Below, in pieces: positions 53,729-62,512 of a DNA stretch of 64,000 bases. Both the position numbers and the translations under genes were made by a program. Source of the DNA: Rhizobium gallicum bv. gallicum R602sp (lineage in GTDB: Bacteria; Pseudomonadota; Alphaproteobacteria; Rhizobiales; Rhizobiaceae); NCBI RefSeq assembly GCF_000816845.1, contig NZ_CP006877.1, positions 3,295,001 through 3,359,000 on the forward strand. The letters run 5' to 3'. The notes beneath the pieces are model-generated. The model ran no database searches and was not told where the DNA came from. It saw only the letters and a list, made by a program, of their open reading frames with translations. The stretch's first letter is position 1, and each line of letters begins with the position of its first letter.

Positions 53729-54823
53729 ATGCCTGACGAACCAGCCGCAACCGCACCTGACCTCGAACCGCGAAAAGGCAGTCCAAGCCCTCGACTGGAC
53801 GAAAGCGAATTCAAAAAGCGTTTCCTGAGCCAGTTCAAGGATCGGGCGTATGCAACCCTGGAAGAGGAGCTCGGCAAAGTCGCCGCGGCTGCCTGGGATG
53901 CTTACGCCAATTCACGAAAGAGCCCGATAACTAAAAAGGCGGGACCCGGCTTTGCCGATCCCGACTATGATATTGCCCTCGATTGGCTTTCGGCGAGAGA
54001 CGAAATCCGCGCTGCCCAAGCGCGGTTCGAGGACAAGACCGCGCCATTGCGTGTTCTTCTCATCAACGGCTCGTCACGAAGCGAACATACCTGTCCGGGC
54101 GAGCTTTCGAAAAGTTTTCGAATGGTCGATATCGCCAAAGACGTGTTTGCCGCTGCCGGCGTCGTCGTCAACGTCCTCGATCTCAGTCGCATCGCTTCCG
54201 AATACGGCAGGCAGATTCATCCGTGCAAGGCGTGCTTCTCGACATCGGCCGCGCTCTGTCATTGGCCGTGCTCCTGCTACCCGAACTATTCCCTCGGACA
54301 GATCCACGATTGGATGAACGACATCTATCCGATGTGGGTCGAGGCACATGGCATCATGATCGTGAGCCCGGTCAACTGGTACCAGACGCCATCGCCGATG
54401 AAACTGATGATCGACCGGCTTGTCTGCGCCGATGGCGGCAACCCAGATCCAACAAGCACGCATGGCAAACATGCCAAAGAGGCCAAGGAGCTTGAGATGC
54501 AGGGGTGGGACTATCCCCGCCATCTTTCAGGCCGCCTGTTTTCGGTCGTCGTCCACGGCGACACGGAAGGGGTAGAGAGTGTCCGTCGCAGCGTCTCGAA
54601 CTGGCTGACGTCGATGGACCTCATCCCGGCAGGACCGTTAGCCGAAGTCGAACGTTACATAGGTTATTGGGAGCCCTACGCCACCAGCCACGATGCCTTT
54701 GAAAGAGACAGAGCCTTTCAGGAGGAGGTGCGCAATGCCGCCCGAACCCTTTTGGAAGGCATTGTGTCACGACGGCAACGGCAAGATGGTAGCGGCAGGA
54801 AGGCGGTTGAAGCCACCACGTGA
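53729..54823 (+). CDS. Flavodoxin-fold NAD(P)H-dependent FMN reductase-like protein
   Basis: A 364-residue protein. Residues 1-120 are a hydrophilic extension (MPDEPAATAPDLEPRKGS, and a ChaB-like helical stretch FKDRAYATLEEELGKVAAAA). The flavodoxin-like core follows, with the phosphate loop INGSSRSEHTCPGELSKS, VSPVNWYQTPSPMKLMIDRL and a Cys-rich loop (CKACFSTSAALCHWPCSC). It probably binds FMN and reduces quinones or similar compounds. The start is the ATG at 53729 with GGAGG upstream, 30 bases after an exact EcfG promoter, so stress induction is expected. Confidence 0.82.
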   Translation: MPDEPAATAPDLEPRKGSPSPRLDESEFKKRFLSQFKDRAYATLEEELGKVAAAAWDAYANSRKSPITKKAGPGFADPDYDIALDWLSARDEIRAAQARFEDKTAPLRVLLINGSSRSEHTCPGELSKSFRMVDIAKDVFAAAGVVVNVLDLSRIASEYGRQIHPCKACFSTSAALCHWPCSCYPNYSLGQIHDWMNDIYPMWVEAHGIMIVSPVNWYQTPSPMKLMIDRLVCADGGNPDPTSTHGKHAKEAKELEMQGWDYPRHLSGRLFSVVVHGDTEGVESVRRSVSNWLTSMDLIPAGPLAEVERYIGYWEPYATSHDAFERDRAFQEEVRNAARTLLEGIVSRRQRQDGSGRKAVEATT

Positions 54824-55398
54824 GAAGTGAGCGACCGGATTGGCGGACTGGCTTTGGCGAGATTTATATTCTTGATGGAGACCAAGTCGGACGGATCTCG
54901 AGTTTAGAAATTTCCAATGTCCAGGATTTGAGAGAGCTGCCGGGATGATAAAGCTGGATCGAATTCAACGCCTACAGCAGTTCCCAGCACGAGATCATCG
55001 ATATTGTCCTCACTGCGCAGGTGTCGCCGGGCAAAGGCGCGTAACGCCGGGATCAGTTCGACAATCTCCAACTCGATCGAGAGATTTTTTCAACTGGACG
55101 CGGGACGTAGTGAAGATAAGGACGTCATTCTTTCTCTCGGAAGGAAAGGAAAGTCCCGCACTTCCTAATCTTGCCGTGCGGTATCGGACAAACGTGTCGT
55201 TTTCGCTTATCGGCCTTTCCCACAACGACAGCACGCTCAAAGACCAAGGGCTTTGCAGGAAGCGGACACGATCCGAATTCCAATCGGCAATCGGGCCAAA
55301 AATCGTTTCTGCGCGATGCCGCACCGTATTGAGAACGTTCACATTATTCGGCGATCCGCAAAACAACCTGCCAAAGCTGGTGAAAAATAATGAAGTTA
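54824..55398. other. Region without a convincing gene
   Basis: A 42-codon frame (GTG at 54820, ending 54948; GEIYILDGDQVGRISSLEIS) has protein-like wording and overlaps the preceding stop by GTGA. It is probably a remnant. The rest, to 55398, shows no ribosome-binding site with a plausible frame; the long open frame over it looks non-coding. Confidence 0.4.
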
Positions 55399-55423
55399 GG
55401 AACAACAAGTGTCGGCAATTGTT
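55399..55423 (+). promoter_or_regulatory. EcfG-type promoter
   Basis: GGAAC, 16 bases, TGTT, about 140 bases before the ferritin-like DUF892 gene. The leader would be long, so moderate certainty. Confidence 0.5.
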
Positions 55424-55564
55424 TGGACTGTCGCCGACTGAAGCCTTTAAGTCGGTCTCGTCTGGCCGGATTGAGATGATGCCTCCAACACCGGCGGGTC
55501 ATCTCCGCGCTTTAATGTTCGACCCTGCGAGAGCATATTTCCCAACATGCCATAGGAGGACTAA

Positions 55565-56065
55565 ATGGCAACCGAGAAAACGCTGAACGATCTGTTCCTC
55601 GAGACGCTCAAGGACATTTACTATGCCGAAAAACAGATCTTAAAGGCGCTGCCGAAGATGGCCCGCGCCGCCCAGTCGGAGGAGGGCAAAGCCGGTTTTC
55701 TGCAGCATCGTGACGAGACCCAAGCCCAGATCGAACGTCTGGAACAGGTTTTTGAAATCATCGGCAAGCCGGCGCGCGGAAAGACCTGCGAAGCCATTCA
55801 GGGCATCATTGCCGAAGCTGATGAGATCATGGACGAGTTCAAGGGAACGGTTGCCCTGGATGCCGGTCTGATCTCTTCAGCGCAGGCCGTCGAGCACTAC
55901 GAGATCGCCCGCTATGGCACATTGATCGCATGGGCCAAACAACTCGGTCTTAAGGACGCAATCCCGCTGCTGCAGGCAACGCTTGCGGAAGAAGAAGCGA
56001 CCGATAAGAAACTGACGCAGCTTGCCGAGTCCTCTGCAAACGCCAAGGGAAAGCGGGCAGCTTGA
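55565..56065 (+). CDS. Ferritin-like DUF892 protein (YciE/YciF family)
   Basis: A 166-residue four-helix protein. LNDLFLETLKDIYYAEKQIL is the family start, then FLQHRDETQAQIERLEQVFE, AIQGIIAEADEIMDEF and SAQAVEHYEIARYGTLIAWA, which provide the carboxylate and His ligands of a ferritin-like di-iron site. YciF proteins are stress-induced. AGGAGGA lies just before the ATG, and an EcfG-type promoter lies further up. Cytoplasmic; function in oxidative or osmotic stress is presumed. Confidence 0.92.
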   Translation: MATEKTLNDLFLETLKDIYYAEKQILKALPKMARAAQSEEGKAGFLQHRDETQAQIERLEQVFEIIGKPARGKTCEAIQGIIAEADEIMDEFKGTVALDAGLISSAQAVEHYEIARYGTLIAWAKQLGLKDAIPLLQATLAEEEATDKKLTQLAESSANAKGKRAA

Positions 56066-56081
56066 AATCTTGACATATTAA

Positions 56082-56103
56082 ACGGCCGCCGCAGGGCGGC
56101 CGT
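56082..56103 (+). terminator. Hairpin after the DUF892 gene
   Basis: A perfect 9-base stem, ACGGCCGCC and GGCGGCCGT, around GCAG, 17 bases after the stop. It lacks a T run, so termination is uncertain. Confidence 0.45.
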
Positions 56104-56191
56104 GCTGACGTTCCGCAGCCCGACGGCGGACGCAGAACGAAGCGGCCCAGATGATCAGCATGGACGACCGACTATCATGGGATAATGCCGG

Positions 56192-56443
56192 ATGAGTTCC
56201 GATATGAGCGTAATCAATTTTGACAGAATCCGCGACACGCAGGAACGGCCCGACGCTCAGTTCGTCCGCAAGGATGAGCACGGAAAAGCAATGTATCTGT
56301 TCGCACTGGAATACAAGATCGGCACATCGATGTGGTCTGCCCAGATATGGGCCTATTCATTTGAAGATGCCGAAATGCGCGTGAAGGCGATGCGTGAGAG
56401 CCTCACGGTCTGCGGCCAGCTTCATGCGTCGATACGAGCTTAG
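56192..56443 (+). CDS. Small hypothetical protein (83 residues)
   Basis: A soluble protein (INFDRIRDTQERPDAQFVRK, then FALEYKIGTSMWSAQIWAYS, then FEDAEMRVKAMRESLTVCGQ). The patterned aromatic and charged residues and the closing helix resemble a short rhizobial family I recall. The start may instead be the ATG at 56204. No EcfG promoter seen. Function unknown. Confidence 0.65.
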   Translation: MSSDMSVINFDRIRDTQERPDAQFVRKDEHGKAMYLFALEYKIGTSMWSAQIWAYSFEDAEMRVKAMRESLTVCGQLHASIRA

Positions 56444-56639
56444 CCGACTGAGACGCGATCGATCACGGTGGACACCTGCCCCCTGGATCGTTAAGCCGAG
56501 AGCGGTTGCCGGCTGGTCGGCGATGAGACAGCTTGCTTGCAAGCCAGCCCCATGCGATGATGACATGACACACTAGTGCATCCCATGGAAAACTGGTGCG
56601 GGTGATCGTTGTAAGGGTTTTTGGAGTTGTGAAGACACA

Positions 56640-57031
56640 CCCTCTCCAGCAGCCGAATGACCTCGGCCGCGATGGATTATCAGCGCCTCGCGGATCTGCC
56701 TACCTAGCTGGAAAACCGGATTAAGGCTGGTCAGCGGGCTCCTGAAAGATCAGGCCAACTTTACTGCCTCGAATGAGCCGCATCTGCTCTTCATGAAGCG
56801 CCAGCGAATCCTTGCCGCAAAGCAGCACTTGCCCTCGACTCTGCTCGCATATCGCGGCAAAAGCTGAATGGCGGCCAGCAAAGTCACGCCCTTTCCGGAG
56901 CCGGAATCGCCCACGACGGCAAGAGTTTCACCGGCGGCAATATCGAGGTCGATCCCCTTGACGAAGCGTCGCCAGTCTGTTGTTCGAGAGGGTGCTTCCG
57001 ATTGACAGAGCAGTCGTCGGCCCAAGCACAT
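56640..57031 (-). pseudogene. Decayed peptide-type ABC transporter ATPase (DppD/GsiA-like)
   Basis: VKGIDLDIAAGETLAVVGDS with a Walker A that ends GKG instead of GKS; then, in other frames, GKDSLALHEEQMRLIRGSKV, LTSLNPVFQLGRQIREALII and AEVIRLLERV. These are ordered pieces of an oligopeptide-type ATPase, split by several frameshifts. No intact partner is nearby. Confidence 0.72.
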
Positions 57032-57108
57032 CTACGATCTTCGTTGAACGATCCAATCCGACTGATTGAAGCGCCAACGCCTATGTAAGATTCAAGATAA
57101 ATGCGACC

Positions 57109-58032
57109 TTAGAGTACGTGATCTCGGTTGCCAGGACCATGGGCTCGAACACGCGTCCACCACGGCCAGAGATGCCACAGTCCAATCAGGACAAGAGCGG
57201 TGCTTGCTGCAGTAATATGGGCGAGAATTTGACTTTCGGAGATTTTGCCAATCACAACATGTACATCCGCAGCCAGGCCAAGCGCCAGAAACACAGTGGC
57301 CGCGAGTAACAAACGACTCGCTACATCATAAACTTCTGGGACATCGGCGCCGTTGTGGACGATGCGATGGTATGCTGCAGGTGCCATCAAGAGTATCGTT
57401 GTAAGCGCGACCGAACCAAGCGCCACACAATGAGGCGCTTTTGCAGAACCAGCGAGGTCATTAAACCCGCTCGTCAGCGCGATTGCGAGCTGGAAACCCA
57501 GCAGCGCTTGCGCGCCTGGTAATACGACGCGCGCTTCCGTCAATACATAATCGATCTTAGCGGCGGTCGGCGTCTTTTCATCAGAGGTAACCATGTCTGC
57601 ATCTCCATGGCGTTGACGAAATAGCATGGGTCCGTACCACAGCCCGAGCGCTGAGAGGCCGCATGCGATACCAGCGGTCAGTCCGACCCATGTGCCGAGG
57701 CCGCGGCTAGTGGCGACCCCAAGATCCAGGCCGAGCGCCAAGGCGAAGGGGGCGAGCGTCAACATAGATACGCGCGTGATAAAGTCGTTAAAACGTTGCG
57801 TTGCTTCTCCTCGCTCCACGACCCGATGGCGCGCGCTTGGCGCGATTAGGAGTCCCACGATGACCACCATGACGCAGAGCACGATGGCCCCGATCTCCTT
57901 CTCGTATAGGCTGAGAGAAGGACGCGCGTTCTGGAACGGCCCATGAAACTGAAACCCAAGCAAGATTTGCGCGCCCAACATCAGCATTCGCAATTCATCC
58001 AGAGCTGTCTTGGTTTTATCAGGCAAAGGCAT
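57109..58032 (-). CDS. Membrane protein with two tandem DUF6328-like units
   Basis: A 307-residue protein with about eight helices in two similar halves. Unit 1 (about 10-135): LDELRMLMLGAQILLGFQFH, IVGLLIAPSARHRVVERG. Unit 2 (about 155-290): LTEARVVLPGAQALLGFQLA, ILLMAPAAYHRIVHNG. The shared E-x-R...GAQ-x-LLGFQ and AP-x-A-x-HR-x-V patterns show internal duplication. Usual family members have one unit of about 150 residues. Function unknown. The start is the ATG at 58032 with a weak ribosome-binding site; the protein ends with a basic tail. Confidence 0.78.
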   Translation of the reverse strand: MPLPDKTKTALDELRMLMLGAQILLGFQFHGPFQNARPSLSLYEKEIGAIVLCVMVVIVGLLIAPSARHRVVERGEATQRFNDFITRVSMLTLAPFALALGLDLGVATSRGLGTWVGLTAGIACGLSALGLWYGPMLFRQRHGDADMVTSDEKTPTAAKIDYVLTEARVVLPGAQALLGFQLAIALTSGFNDLAGSAKAPHCVALGSVALTTILLMAPAAYHRIVHNGADVPEVYDVASRLLLAATVFLALGLAADVHVVIGKISESQILAHITAASTALVLIGLWHLWPWWTRVRAHGPGNRDHVL

Positions 58033-58388
58033 CCCGCGCGACCTATGTTCTTCTGCGCGAACGCGATTTCATTGCGCCGCAGCTTGACAATTGGACGAAA
58101 AATGCTCCAGCGGATCGGAGCTTCGGACCCGGCAGCGTAGATCGACGTGACAGTGTCTGCAATACGACCATAAGGTCGCCACTTGATTGGGCCATTCTGG
58201 CTCGGTCGACGGCTATCTCGATCCTTTCGAAAACCGCGTCTGCGCTTTCGTCGCCCGAATGTGAGCTGGTGAGGATACTCCAAGAGCAGAGTTATTCGAC
58301 GTATCATGATCGCAGTCGGCTCGGTACATTGGCGGTTTTCTGGATTGGAGAACCAGTTTGTGCCGGGTCGCCATGTAACCGATTATTC

Positions 58389-58632
58389 ATGAAGTATCGA
58401 CAAACGCACTCTGTCGAGGCTGCCGCCGCGAAAGCGTCTACCAGCCGGGCCATTGCTTACCGCCTCGATAAAGAGACGCGTCTTCCAGAGCAAAACGCCA
58501 CGCGGACGTCGTGGCCCCGATCCACTTGAGCCCATATCCGATTCCGAGTTTGTCCCGCTCGTCAAGGCAGCACCCGGCATCCGCGCCGACGCCGTTTACA
58601 ATAGCTTCAATGAAGTAGTCCCTCAATTGTGA
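58389..58632 (+). mobile_element. IS21-family transposase (istA) remnant
   Basis: KYRQTHSVEAAAAKASTSRA and AYRLDKETRLP in one frame, then GRRGPDPLEPISDSEFVPLV and KAAPGIRADAV in another, match the N-terminal part of IS21-type IstA transposases. One frameshift and loss of the catalytic core leave it inactive. Confidence 0.7.
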
Positions 58633-58670
58633 ATTCGATTGGACGCACCACCTAAGAGCATCCGGTCGCC

Positions 58671-59189
58671 TCAGCGCCAGGACAGCTGGTCCTTCGGTAG
58701 CCGACCGCTTGGATCGACCACCGTTACCTTGTGCGGAAGCTCCGCGCCCCAGTCCCAGAGCACGAGGTTCTTGTCATCGCCCTCGGCTCCGGGCGCGAAG
58801 CTCGGAACAATAATACCTGAAACGCCTTGAGGTCGCAGGCGATCGTAAATCGCCCACGACGCCGGCCGATCTCCCATACTGAGCGCCGTAGCCCATGCAC
58901 AGGCCATATCCTCCAATGCGACGTTGAATTCTACCCTTCTCTCTTCTACCGTCAGGTCCACGACATGGTCGCAATCGACCTCGTAGGAGCAGAGCACACA
59001 CGGATCGATCCGATGAGCAAACCCCTGATTGGCCTCCTTCACAGCCGTCATGATGCTCAGGCCCAAATATAGCGCTGGCACACCCTTGGGATTGAAACGC
59101 GCACCCCTTATCGCCGCTCCATCACCGGAGATCGGCTTGAATGCCCAACGAGGATCATGCGCCCGATAGCAGGTTCCCACGCACCTCAA
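58671..59189 (-). CDS. RES-domain toxin
   Basis: A 172-residue RES protein, the toxin of type II RES-Xre modules that degrade NAD+. The Arg of the RES trio is in CYRAHDPRWAF, the Glu in TAVKEANQGF, and later conserved segments are FNPKGVPALYLG and ASWAIYDRLRPQGVSGIIVP. The TTG start overlaps the antitoxin stop by 4 bases (TTGA), a weak start that would keep toxin below antitoxin. No frameshift seen; it looks intact. Confidence 0.9.
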   Translation of the reverse strand: MRCVGTCYRAHDPRWAFKPISGDGAAIRGARFNPKGVPALYLGLSIMTAVKEANQGFAHRIDPCVLCSYEVDCDHVVDLTVEERRVEFNVALEDMACAWATALSMGDRPASWAIYDRLRPQGVSGIIVPSFAPGAEGDDKNLVLWDWGAELPHKVTVVDPSGRLPKDQLSWR

Positions 59190-59575
59190 GCAAAACCGCC
59201 GAGGGCCATATGATCGAGGTATTCGCGAACCGCAGCTGCCTTGCCGTCTTTCACGAGCGATTCGGCGGTGCGCCCGCCGAATGCCGGAAGCGGATGGGCC
59301 CGATACCAGGCCATAGCCTGCTCTTTACCGCCCGCCCATTCTGTAACGCGGCTGATGATCTCGAGCATTTCACGCAGGCGACCTTGGGTTTTGGCCGTGC
59401 CGCTGCGCTCCACCCGATAGAGCGTCTCCCGTGCAAGTCCTGCCGTTTCTGCGAGCTGGGTCTTGGACATGCCGAACCCGTCCGCGAGCCGATCGACTAT
59501 GATCCTACCAGACCTATCCATATACGATAGAACCAGCGGTCCATTTTGCATTGCAACCTTCATGGTCCCGGCCAT
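59186..59575 (-). CDS. Xre/MbcA/ParS-type antitoxin of the RES module
   Basis: About 129 residues. An N-terminal helix-turn-helix (GFGMSKTQLAETAGLARETL) and the C-terminal toxin-binding domain (EWAGGKEQAMAWYRAHPLPA, then GGRTAESLVKDGKAAAVREY) match Xre antitoxins paired with RES toxins. Start choice is between ATGs at 59581 and 59575; AAGG precedes both. It lies before the toxin gene, with a palindromic operator just upstream. Confidence 0.88.
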   Translation of the reverse strand: MAGTMKVAMQNGPLVLSYMDRSGRIIVDRLADGFGMSKTQLAETAGLARETLYRVERSGTAKTQGRLREMLEIISRVTEWAGGKEQAMAWYRAHPLPAFGGRTAESLVKDGKAAAVREYLDHMALGGFA

Positions 59576-59601
59576 CGCCATCACCTTGCCACATCCAATG
59601 C

Positions 59602-59625
59602 CATATATTTCGTACAGAATATATG
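59602..59625. promoter_or_regulatory. Candidate operator of the RES-Xre operon
   Basis: A palindrome with perfect 8-base arms CATATATT (59602-59609) and AATATATG (59618-59625) around TCGTACAG, which itself has a GTAC centre. It lies 27 bases before the antitoxin start and is the expected site for autorepression. Confidence 0.7.
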
Positions 59626-59679
59626 ACCTCTCCGCGCGCAATGCAACCTCCGAACAATTGCCGGCAAAGGCTCCTGAAA

Positions 59680-59880
59680 CGCATGCTTGAAGGATTATCG
59701 CGTGATTCAGCGCCGCTCACGCCCGCCATCAAACGCCAGATGCGACGACGATCGGCGGTCGAGCCCGTCATCGGACACCTGAAGAGCTAACGCAGTCGTT
59801 GGCTAACACGGTGATGCCGTTAATGCCGTTCTGGCGGCCGCCATGGTTGCTTTTAGGTTTGTTAGCAGCACTACTCTTCA
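59680..59880 (+). mobile_element. IS5-family transposase C-terminal remnant
   Basis: LTPAIKRQMRRRSAVEPVIG followed by HLKS and a stop, then in another frame GDAVNAVLAAA, match the end of an IS5-type transposase. The normal intervening HRMGRN segment is lost. Inactive. Confidence 0.68.
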
Positions 59881-60070
59881 CGTTCCAGAGCCGGCCAATC
59901 CGGCATCTGCCTGCTTGAAAACGAGCCGTTTACGATCGGCTACTTCGGACATGTCGAATAAGCACCGTGCAGTGGCAGGTCTCAGCCTCGTGCAGCAGGG
60001 GCACATCTCAATCCCGCTGCACTCCGGCGGTTCGGCCCGATCATTCTGGGCGTTAATGGCGCAATAGGAA

Positions 60071-60292
60071 TCATGTTAATTCCCTGTTCCGCAAGGGGCT
60101 AGTTTTCCAGCCACGTGTTAAAGCCGTCTCGCGCAGAGCATCAACGATTTCCACGATGGTGGCCTCATTAAGATGCTTGAGTGGCAGGGTTCCTGCGATG
60201 AGAACGATCTTCCCGGTCCTCATGTCAACTATCGACTAAGTCGAGTCCGGGTCACGTCTTGCATAGTAGGGCCGGGATCTGCGCATAATCAT
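60071..60292 (-). pseudogene. Inactive paralogue of the 77-residue protein at 32.4 kb
   Basis: The minus frame from the ATG at 60292 reads RPYYARRDPDST, a TAG stop at 60236-60238, then SIVDMRTGKIVLIAGTLPLK and HLNEATIVEIVDALRE. The intact copy has YCARRDADGRWSIVDTQT and LPLRRLDESTATAIIDALR. The stop stands where the intact protein has Trp, so a single change (TGG to TAG) may have ended it. The frame then closes at 60071. Confidence 0.75.
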
Positions 60293-60548
60293 ATTGGCTC
60301 CTTCAATCGAAGTTTCCAAGTTCTGCCCAGCGTGTGGCAATCGAGTGCCAACTTGCTGGATTCGATCTCGAACATGTCGCTGCTGGCAGCCTCTTTCACC
60401 GAAATCCTCGCTTCGGTGCTGCCCAGGCCGCCAAAAGGAAGACGCAGATCACTCGAACGAAAGCCAGGAAAGCAGGATTTCGAGAAGGTGGGCCATAGGA
60501 TGGCTGGTCCAGGTGAACCGCGAAGGAGCCGGTCAATTCCATCGTGCT

Positions 60549-60573
60549 GGAACTTCGCCCTGGGATGTCGGTT
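60549..60573 (+). promoter_or_regulatory. EcfG-type promoter
   Basis: GGAAC, 16 bases, GGTT, 45 bases before the TTG start of the 93-residue protein gene. Confidence 0.55.
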
Positions 60574-60618
60574 AATCCACAGTCGCACAGTGTGCGGTCG
60601 CAAGCCACGGAGGTCGAA

Positions 60619-60900
60619 TTGAATACAGCCAACCTGCAGCTCGAAGGTTTTATTATGGCCGTCGCCGCTCTTTCGGACATGCTTGTTGCCAAAGGCGTCG
60701 TCACTCATCAAGAATTGTCCGCTGCCCTTGGGCAGGCCGAGAGGGCCGTCGAACAGGACGATGAACACGATCTTTCGGACTCGAACCGTGCGGCGACGCT
60801 TTTTCCAATCCGCGTTCTGCTCCTGGCCAACGAGGCTTCCCAGCGTGGCAAGAAGTTCGCGTTCTCTGATTACGCGGAACTCGTCGGAAGGCTGACCTGA
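60619..60900 (+). CDS. Small hypothetical protein (93 residues)
   Basis: A helical protein (NTANLQLEGFIMAVAALSDM, then GVVTHQELSAALGQAERAVE, then ATLFPIRVLLLANEASQRGK). This wording is that of a short rhizobial family I recall with an NTANLQLEG start. The TTG at 60619 has GGAGG 5 bases upstream; the open frame extends upstream, past the promoter, but that part is not protein-like. EcfG-type promoter close upstream. Function unknown. Confidence 0.68.
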   Translation: MNTANLQLEGFIMAVAALSDMLVAKGVVTHQELSAALGQAERAVEQDDEHDLSDSNRAATLFPIRVLLLANEASQRGKKFAFSDYAELVGRLT

Positions 60901-61060
60901 CGAATTGGAGGCGTTGGAACTGGAAGATGGTCGACGTGCCGGTGGTCCACCGGCTTTGCATCGGAAGATGTGGTCCGACATCACTCAGCGTGCCGCGGCA
61001 GCCGCGTGATGGTAATAGAGCATACAATGTTGAAGGCCGCACGTGCGCGCGGCCAACTTT

Positions 61061-61453
61061 TCATGTTCCATGGCCATGCGGTTTTGCATGTCCGTGAGTC
61101 CGCATGTAACGCTCGTCCAATGCCGCGATCAGCGCTTCAGCTTTCTCCCCGGCACCGATCTTCAGCAATTCATCAATCTTGGCTTCCATGCGGTCATCGT
61201 TTTCCTTCGAGGAAGGCGAGCCGACGTAGAGGAAATAGGCAAGGCCCACCACTTGCCAGAGCAACTGCAGGAATTCCGACTGCCAGTTTTCCAACGTGTC
61301 TCTACCAACCTGGATGAGATACGCCGACAACTCGGGCGACTCACCATGCTGGGCAGCCTCATCCACGAAGGCGAACCAACCCAGGATCCAGTGACCCGAG
61401 ATCGTGATGAGGAAAAAGGCGGCCGTGATATAGGCGTATCCATAACGCTTCAT
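61061..61453 (-). CDS. DUF6766-type membrane protein
   Basis: A 130-residue protein. First helix AYITAAFFLITISGHWILGW, then an acidic loop FAFVDEAAQHGESPELSAYL, RDTLENWQSEFLQLLWQVVG, and a second helix VVGLAYFLYVGSP followed by SKENDDRMEAKIDELLKIGA. The W-Q-S-E-F-L-Q motif and layout match DUF6766 proteins. The C terminus is His-rich (HGHAKPHGHG). The ATG at 61453 has GGGAG upstream. No EcfG promoter was found. Function unknown. Confidence 0.82.
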   Translation of the reverse strand: MKRYGYAYITAAFFLITISGHWILGWFAFVDEAAQHGESPELSAYLIQVGRDTLENWQSEFLQLLWQVVGLAYFLYVGSPSSKENDDRMEAKIDELLKIGAGEKAEALIAALDERYMRTHGHAKPHGHGT

Positions 61454-61857
61454 CGTCAAGGCTCCCAAATTGCGATTTGAGGAAATGCCTTACGTTGTCT
61501 TAATGTTCCGCAATGACGCTTGAGGCGAGGTCAGCGGGAAAATCAAATAAGATCGTGATCTTCGAGCGCAACGTCTGGGCTGACTCTACGGGCCAGCAAC
61601 CTTCAGGGTGGATGTCGAAAAGTTCGCAAAATGGCGACAGCATAGACGATTTTGTCGGTCTGACGGAGAACGGTCGTCGGCCTCCGCACGTTGAGAGCCT
61701 CCGTTCCTAATCGGCCAAGATTGCCGCAACACACGCTCCACCGCGTTGCCTGCGCTCCCAGCTGTGAGCACTGCATCGATTTTCAGCCAGCGAAACGAGA
61801 CTGCATCAGTAACGGGGTCGGATCCTAGTTCCCTCCACTCTCGATGTCGCTGTAGGA
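61454..61857. other. Region without recognisable gene
   Basis: About 400 bases. Open frames exist on both strands but none has a supported start or known domain. A minus-strand stretch (AVERVLRQSWP) is faintly like a DUF982 remnant. Confidence 0.35.
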
Positions 61858-62118
61858 CTAGGCCAACATGGCAGCTTCAATACTGGCAGCGATGAAGGCG
61901 TCGCTAGCAAAATCGGGCGATTCTTTGCGCTCGACAGCAGCGGCACAGATGCGCAGAGCGCTCAGATACTGGGGACTGTTCGTCGTTGGCCATCGATGTT
62001 TAAGATACTCGACTGCGGCCACGGGGCCGAAAATCGGTTCGCTGAAACCGTTTCCTGCTCTGACATTCACTGGTGCACTCCAAAATATCTGGGAGAACTT
62101 TCTTGCCTCGATGCTCAT
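61858..62118 (-). CDS. DUF982 family protein
   Basis: An 86-residue protein with the DUF982 pattern: WSAPVNVRAGNGFSEPIFGP, AVEYLKHRWPTTNSPQYLSA, ALRICAAAVERKESPDFASD, then AFIAASIEA. These small proteins are abundant in Rhizobiaceae and of unknown function. AGGAGG precedes the ATG at 62118, and an EcfG-type promoter lies 29 bases upstream. Confidence 0.88.
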   Translation of the reverse strand: MSIEARKFSQIFWSAPVNVRAGNGFSEPIFGPVAAVEYLKHRWPTTNSPQYLSALRICAAAVERKESPDFASDAFIAASIEAAMLA

Positions 62119-62147
62119 CGTGGGCGCCTCCTGAAGTCTAATTGCCG

Positions 62148-62172
62148 AACTATCAGGGGATTGGAACGTTCC
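62148..62172 (-). promoter_or_regulatory. EcfG-type promoter
   Basis: GGAAC, 16 bases, AGTT on the minus strand, 29 bases before the DUF982 gene. Confidence 0.6.
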
Positions 62173-62512
62173 ACCCGAAAATCGAAGTGGGGCATTGATG
62201 TTGCGCGCGATTTTGCACAGCAGCCAGATCGGTGCTACGTCAGGATTCTTCGTTTTCGGGAACTCGCTGAGGTCTTGGGCTCTCGACGCCGCCGACCGAT
62301 TTCAAGAAGGGAATCGCGGTGACCCTGGGCCCGAAATGTTGCGGCCGCACAAAAACCCGCGGGAATGGCGGCCTCACCGTCTGAACCGAAAAACACCGCG
62401 CCGTGATGCACATGACGACGGCGGCCGTGAGACCGCCATGGTGTATCCAAGGCATATCGGCTCGACTGGAGCCCGCGGAACCGCGGGCCGTCCAAATCCA
62501 TCAAATGATCGT

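Noticed and set aside
54945..55586. 213-codon plus-strand open frame before the DUF892 gene
   Set aside because: No ribosome-binding site or recognisable motif, and it runs over the DUF892 start and an EcfG-type promoter; probably non-coding.
60289..60984. 231-codon minus-strand open frame
   Set aside because: It opposes the 93-residue gene, which has a Shine-Dalgarno site, an EcfG-type promoter and protein-like helices; the minus frame looks like chance translation.
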